The position numbers were made by a program, and so were the translations under genes. Shown here in pieces: positions 5,440-7,800 of a stretch of DNA of 7,800 nucleotides. The stretch is from an uncultured Clostridia bacterium (GTDB taxonomy: Bacteria; Bacillota; Clostridia; Oscillospirales; Oscillospiraceae): positions 1 through 7,800 of the forward strand of contig CAMVJF010000070.1 of assembly GCA_947167725.1 (NCBI GenBank). Direction: 5' to 3'. Each line of letters opens with the position of its first letter. Within the stretch, counting starts at the first letter, position 1. The notes under the pieces were generated by a model. It saw nothing but the letters and a program-made list of their open reading frames with translations. It searched no databases and had not been told where the DNA came from.

Positions 5440-7800
5440 ATGAGTAGGAAAACGATCCGGACGCTGTACGCCGCCGCCGACGCGGAGGCGGCGCGGGGCG
5501 TCCTCGACGCGCTGCGCGCCCGCGGCTTTCGTCTGACGGAGAGCAAGGGACCGGTGCTGCTCTTCCTCTCGGCGGCCTTCGCCGCGGACGAGGCGGCGCA
5601 GGAGCGCTTTTTCGCCGCCGAGAGCGCGGGCGCGGCCGTGATCCCGGTCGACCTCGACGGCGCGGCGCAGCCGGAGCTCGTGCGCGGCGTGCTCATCGCA
5701 CGCAACGCGATCCAGGCGCGCGGCCGCAGCGGCGAGGAGATCGCCGAGCGCGTCGCCTCGGCCGAGGCCTTCGCCGACAAGGGCGGCTCGAAAAAGCTCG
5801 GGCGCGTCCTGATCGCCGCGGCGCTCATCCTCGCGCTCGGCGCGGGAGTCTGGATCTGGCAGGGCAGCGCGGAAAAGCGCGCGGCCGCCGTGGAAAAGAG
5901 ACAGGCCGCACAGGCCGCGGAGCGCTTCGGCATGCGGCCGGAGGACCTCGAAACGATCGAATCCTTCGCCCTCATCGGCGATCAGGCGGCCTTCAGCAGC
6001 TTCGGCTACGTCACGGACTCGGACCTCAATCCCGGCGGCGGGCTGCTCTTCCGGCTGGAGGACTACGCCTATGAGACGCGGAAGGACGACGGCAGACACT
6101 GGTACAGCAGCGAGGACGGACATGAGTTCCGTCTGACGCGCTACGAGGATCTGGATTTCCTGCGCTTTATGCCGCAGCTCCGCAGTCTCACGCTGATCCT
6201 CGTCGAGGCCGATTCGCTGCCCTCGCTCGCGGGGCTGGAAAACCTGGAGCAGGTCCATTTGAGCGACTGCGTGATCGGGGATTACGAATGGCTCGGCGGG
6301 GCGGGGATGTTCCATTTCACGGCGCGCTTCTGCGCCCCGGCGGACTTCGCGCCGCTGAGCCGCTGCGAGGCGCTGCGCGGGGCCGATCTCGACTTCTCCG
6401 GCGTGGAGAGCGCGGATCTCTCGCACTTCAGCCCGCCGGGGCTGCGGTATCTCACGCTGCGCGGCGACGACTCGCTGCGCACGCTCTCGCTCGAGGGGCT
6501 CGCGGCCTGCGAGCTGCATGAGCTGGAGATAGAAAAGCTTCCCGTCTCCGACCTGCGCTTCCTCGAGGGACAGACGCAGCTCCGCTCGCTCCTTCTCAAA
6601 AACCTGGGCGCGCTGCGCGATCTCAAGCCGCTGGAAAACGCGCGCCTGATGATGAGTCTGTATCTGGAGGACCTGGGCGCGCTGCGCGATATTTCCGCGG
6701 TGGGGAACATGGGCAATCTGCATAATCTGAACATCCTCGGATGCCGGCGGCTCACGGATTTTTCCCCGATCGGGAACTGCCGCAGTCTGGTAAGCTTCCG
6801 GACCATGGGCTGCTACACGCTGCGCGACGCGAGCTTCCTGGAGGGAAAGACCTTGCTGACGGAAATCCAGCTCTTCGACTGTCCGCTCGAGGACATGAGC
6901 TTCCTCTGGAGCCTGCGGGATATCGCGCCGGCGACGCTCAGTCTGGAGTTTTCCGGCGAGATCCGGAGCTACGCCGGACTCGCGGCCGTGAAGAGCTACC
7001 GGCAGCTGCACGTCAATCCGCGCGGGAACGGACGCTACGGCGATCTGAGCCTCGTTGTGCCCTATATCCGGGACGCGGCGGTCTATAATCTGACGATACA
7101 CGACTGCACGAACATAGACCTCTCGGCGCTGCCGGAGGTCAGGGACCATCTGAGTATTTACGGCGGCGACCTGCGCGATCTCACGGGGCTGCAGAACTAT
7201 CCGCTGCGCGGGCTGACGCTCACGAACATGCAGTTTCTCGCGAGCCTCGACGGGATCGAAAATCTGAGGGCGCCGGGAACCTCGGCGAAACTGGAGCTGG
7301 AGGTCACCGGCTGCCCGCGTCTTGCCGACTGGGAAGCGCTGCGCGGCACGAAGCTCAGCAAGCTGACGCTCGCGGGGCTCTTCACGATGCCGGAGCTTGA
7401 GGGAACGGGGCTGATGAGTCTGACGCTGCAGAACATGAGCGAGGTGAAGGACCTCCGCTTCCTCGACGCGCTCGGCGAGGGGCATAAACTGTACGATCTC
7501 AAGCTCATCGCGTGCGACGATCTGCAGGATCTCAGCCCGCTGCTGCGGCTGAAGATCGACCGGCTCGCGGTCCCGCCGCGGCTGCAGGAGCAGGCCGAGG
7601 CGCTGACGGAGGCCGGCGCGGTGGATCGCTATGAGATCACCTATACCGACGGCGGCTGGGAGACGGAGGACTTTGAGCTCACGCTCACGGGCTTCGACGA
7701 ACTCGAGACCATGCCCGCGGCGCTGCTGCGGCATGTGACGAGAGTCTGCCTCGCGGGCGACCGCATCGTGGACGACGATCGGTTTGAAGTGGACGACTAT
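5440..7800 (+). CDS. Large membrane LRR protein with a reduced TIR-like N terminus (3' end outside window)
   Basis: Open for 787 codons to the window edge. Start: ATG 5440 with GAGGAG (5426-5431) 8 nt upstream and 12 bases after the previous stop. Residues 5-75 keep the TIR strand order in short form: TLYAAADAEAARGVLDAL, FRLTE, GPVLLFLSAAFAADE (37-51), AAVIPVDLDG (65-74). The BB loop and second helix appear deleted. Glu55 is near, but not aligned without a gap to, the catalytic position. KKLGR (118-122) precedes a membrane helix (about 119-140), then a Lys/Glu/Ala-rich juxtamembrane helix (142-163). From about 235 onward the ectodomain is an irregular LRR array of roughly 23-residue units, e.g. 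LRSLLLKNLGALRDLKPL, LYLEDLGALRDISAV, LHNLNILGCRRLTDFSPI. A closing-like segment (708-740) is followed by LTLTGFDELE, so a further unit begins before the edge. Likely the main ligand-binding partner (inference). The LRR assignment is firmer than the TIR one. Confidence 0.75.
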   Translation, partial: MSRKTIRTLYAAADAEAARGVLDALRARGFRLTESKGPVLLFLSAAFAADEAAQERFFAAESAGAAVIPVDLDGAAQPELVRGVLIARNAIQARGRSGEEIAERVASAEAFADKGGSKKLGRVLIAAALILALGAGVWIWQGSAEKRAAAVEKRQAAQAAERFGMRPEDLETIESFALIGDQAAFSSFGYVTDSDLNPGGGLLFRLEDYAYETRKDDGRHWYSSEDGHEFRLTRYEDLDFLRFMPQLRSLTLILVEADSLPSLAGLENLEQVHLSDCVIGDYEWLGGAGMFHFTARFCAPADFAPLSRCEALRGADLDFSGVESADLSHFSPPGLRYLTLRGDDSLRTLSLEGLAACELHELEIEKLPVSDLRFLEGQTQLRSLLLKNLGALRDLKPLENARLMMSLYLEDLGALRDISAVGNMGNLHNLNILGCRRLTDFSPIGNCRSLVSFRTMGCYTLRDASFLEGKTLLTEIQLFDCPLEDMSFLWSLRDIAPATLSLEFSGEIRSYAGLAAVKSYRQLHVNPRGNGRYGDLSLVVPYIRDAAVYNLTIHDCTNIDLSALPEVRDHLSIYGGDLRDLTGLQNYPLRGLTLTNMQFLASLDGIENLRAPGTSAKLELEVTGCPRLADWEALRGTKLSKLTLAGLFTMPELEGTGLMSLTLQNMSEVKDLRFLDALGEGHKLYDLKLIACDDLQDLSPLLRLKIDRLAVPPRLQEQAEALTEAGAVDRYEITYTDGGWETEDFELTLTGFDELETMPAALLRHVTRVCLAGDRIVDDDRFEVDDY
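6602..6690 (+). repeat. Direct repeat marking one LRR unit (69-bp period)
   Basis: ACCTGGGCGCGCTGCGCGAT occurs at 6602-6621 and exactly again at 6671-6690, 69 bases apart, which is one 23-residue LRR unit. The proteins match as NLGALRDLKPL and DLGALRDISAV. Identity at the DNA level, when other units have diverged, suggests a recent unit duplication or gene conversion. Confidence 0.7.

Noticed and set aside
4234..7734. A 1166-codon open frame on the minus strand antisense to the second and third TIR-LRR genes
   Set aside because: Its product is low-complexity, rich in Arg, Glu, Gln and Ala with no domain pattern. Long antisense frames are expected opposite GC-rich genes that avoid TTA, CTA and TCA codons. 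The sense strand gives membrane helices and LRR periodicity with proper ribosome sites.
3437..7800. Thoeris or another known TIR defence system
   Set aside because: Thoeris ThsB is a soluble TIR paired with ThsA. Here every TIR is tethered to a membrane helix and LRRs, and no ThsA-like, SAVED, STING or Argonaute gene is in the window.

Overview
The window is GC-rich throughout (hexamers of G/C everywhere, third codon positions almost always G or C), uses strong Shine-Dalgarno sites (AAGGAGG) and near-consensus sigma-A type promoters. Together with a Clostridia-style MgtE, an aromatic-acid-exporter-like membrane protein and TIR proteins of the 'PAY.G.EPY.F.SY' type, this points to a high-GC member of the Clostridia, probably a gut Oscillospiraceae-like organism. 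That placement is inference from protein style, not from a marker gene.

Layout. Bases 2-130 are the last 42 codons of an unrecognised + strand gene, closed by a perfect 18-bp hairpin terminator (136-174). Two leftward genes follow: a six-helix ArAE/FUSC-like membrane protein fused to a HAD-like domain that has lost its catalytic motifs (176-1513), and the magnesium channel MgtE (1648-3018). They are separated by a second strong hairpin (1596-1635), and the exporter-like gene has its own candidate promoter. mgtE is driven by a TTGACA-17-TATTCT promoter (3227-3255) and carries a roughly 200-nt leader. That leader holds a 31-codon open frame with an excellent ribosome site and three nested, exactly complementary helices (21 bp in total), whose 5' arms lie inside the small frame and whose 3' arms lie just after its stop. 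It does not look like the M-box.

From a divergent promoter (3370-3398), with a perfect 17-bp dyad just upstream, runs a rightward operon of three related genes (3437-4270, 4267-5427, 5440 to beyond 7800). All three have the same order: an N-terminal TIR or TIR-derived cytoplasmic domain, one membrane helix, then an outside region of leucine-rich-repeat type. The second has a complete TIR with the putative catalytic Glu84. The first has a recognisable TIR with Ala at that position and a broken BB loop. The third has a shrunken TIR-like domain and a very large LRR ectodomain. This is the parts list of an animal Toll-like receptor (LRR, membrane helix, TIR) in reverse order along the chain.

How they may work together (inference): the three proteins are probably made in fixed proportion from one mRNA (4-nt ATGA overlap, then a 12-nt gap) and may form a membrane receptor complex. 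The LRR parts would bind something at the cell surface and control the one apparently competent TIR enzyme inside. The magnesium and exporter-like genes look like ordinary neighbours, not part of this system.
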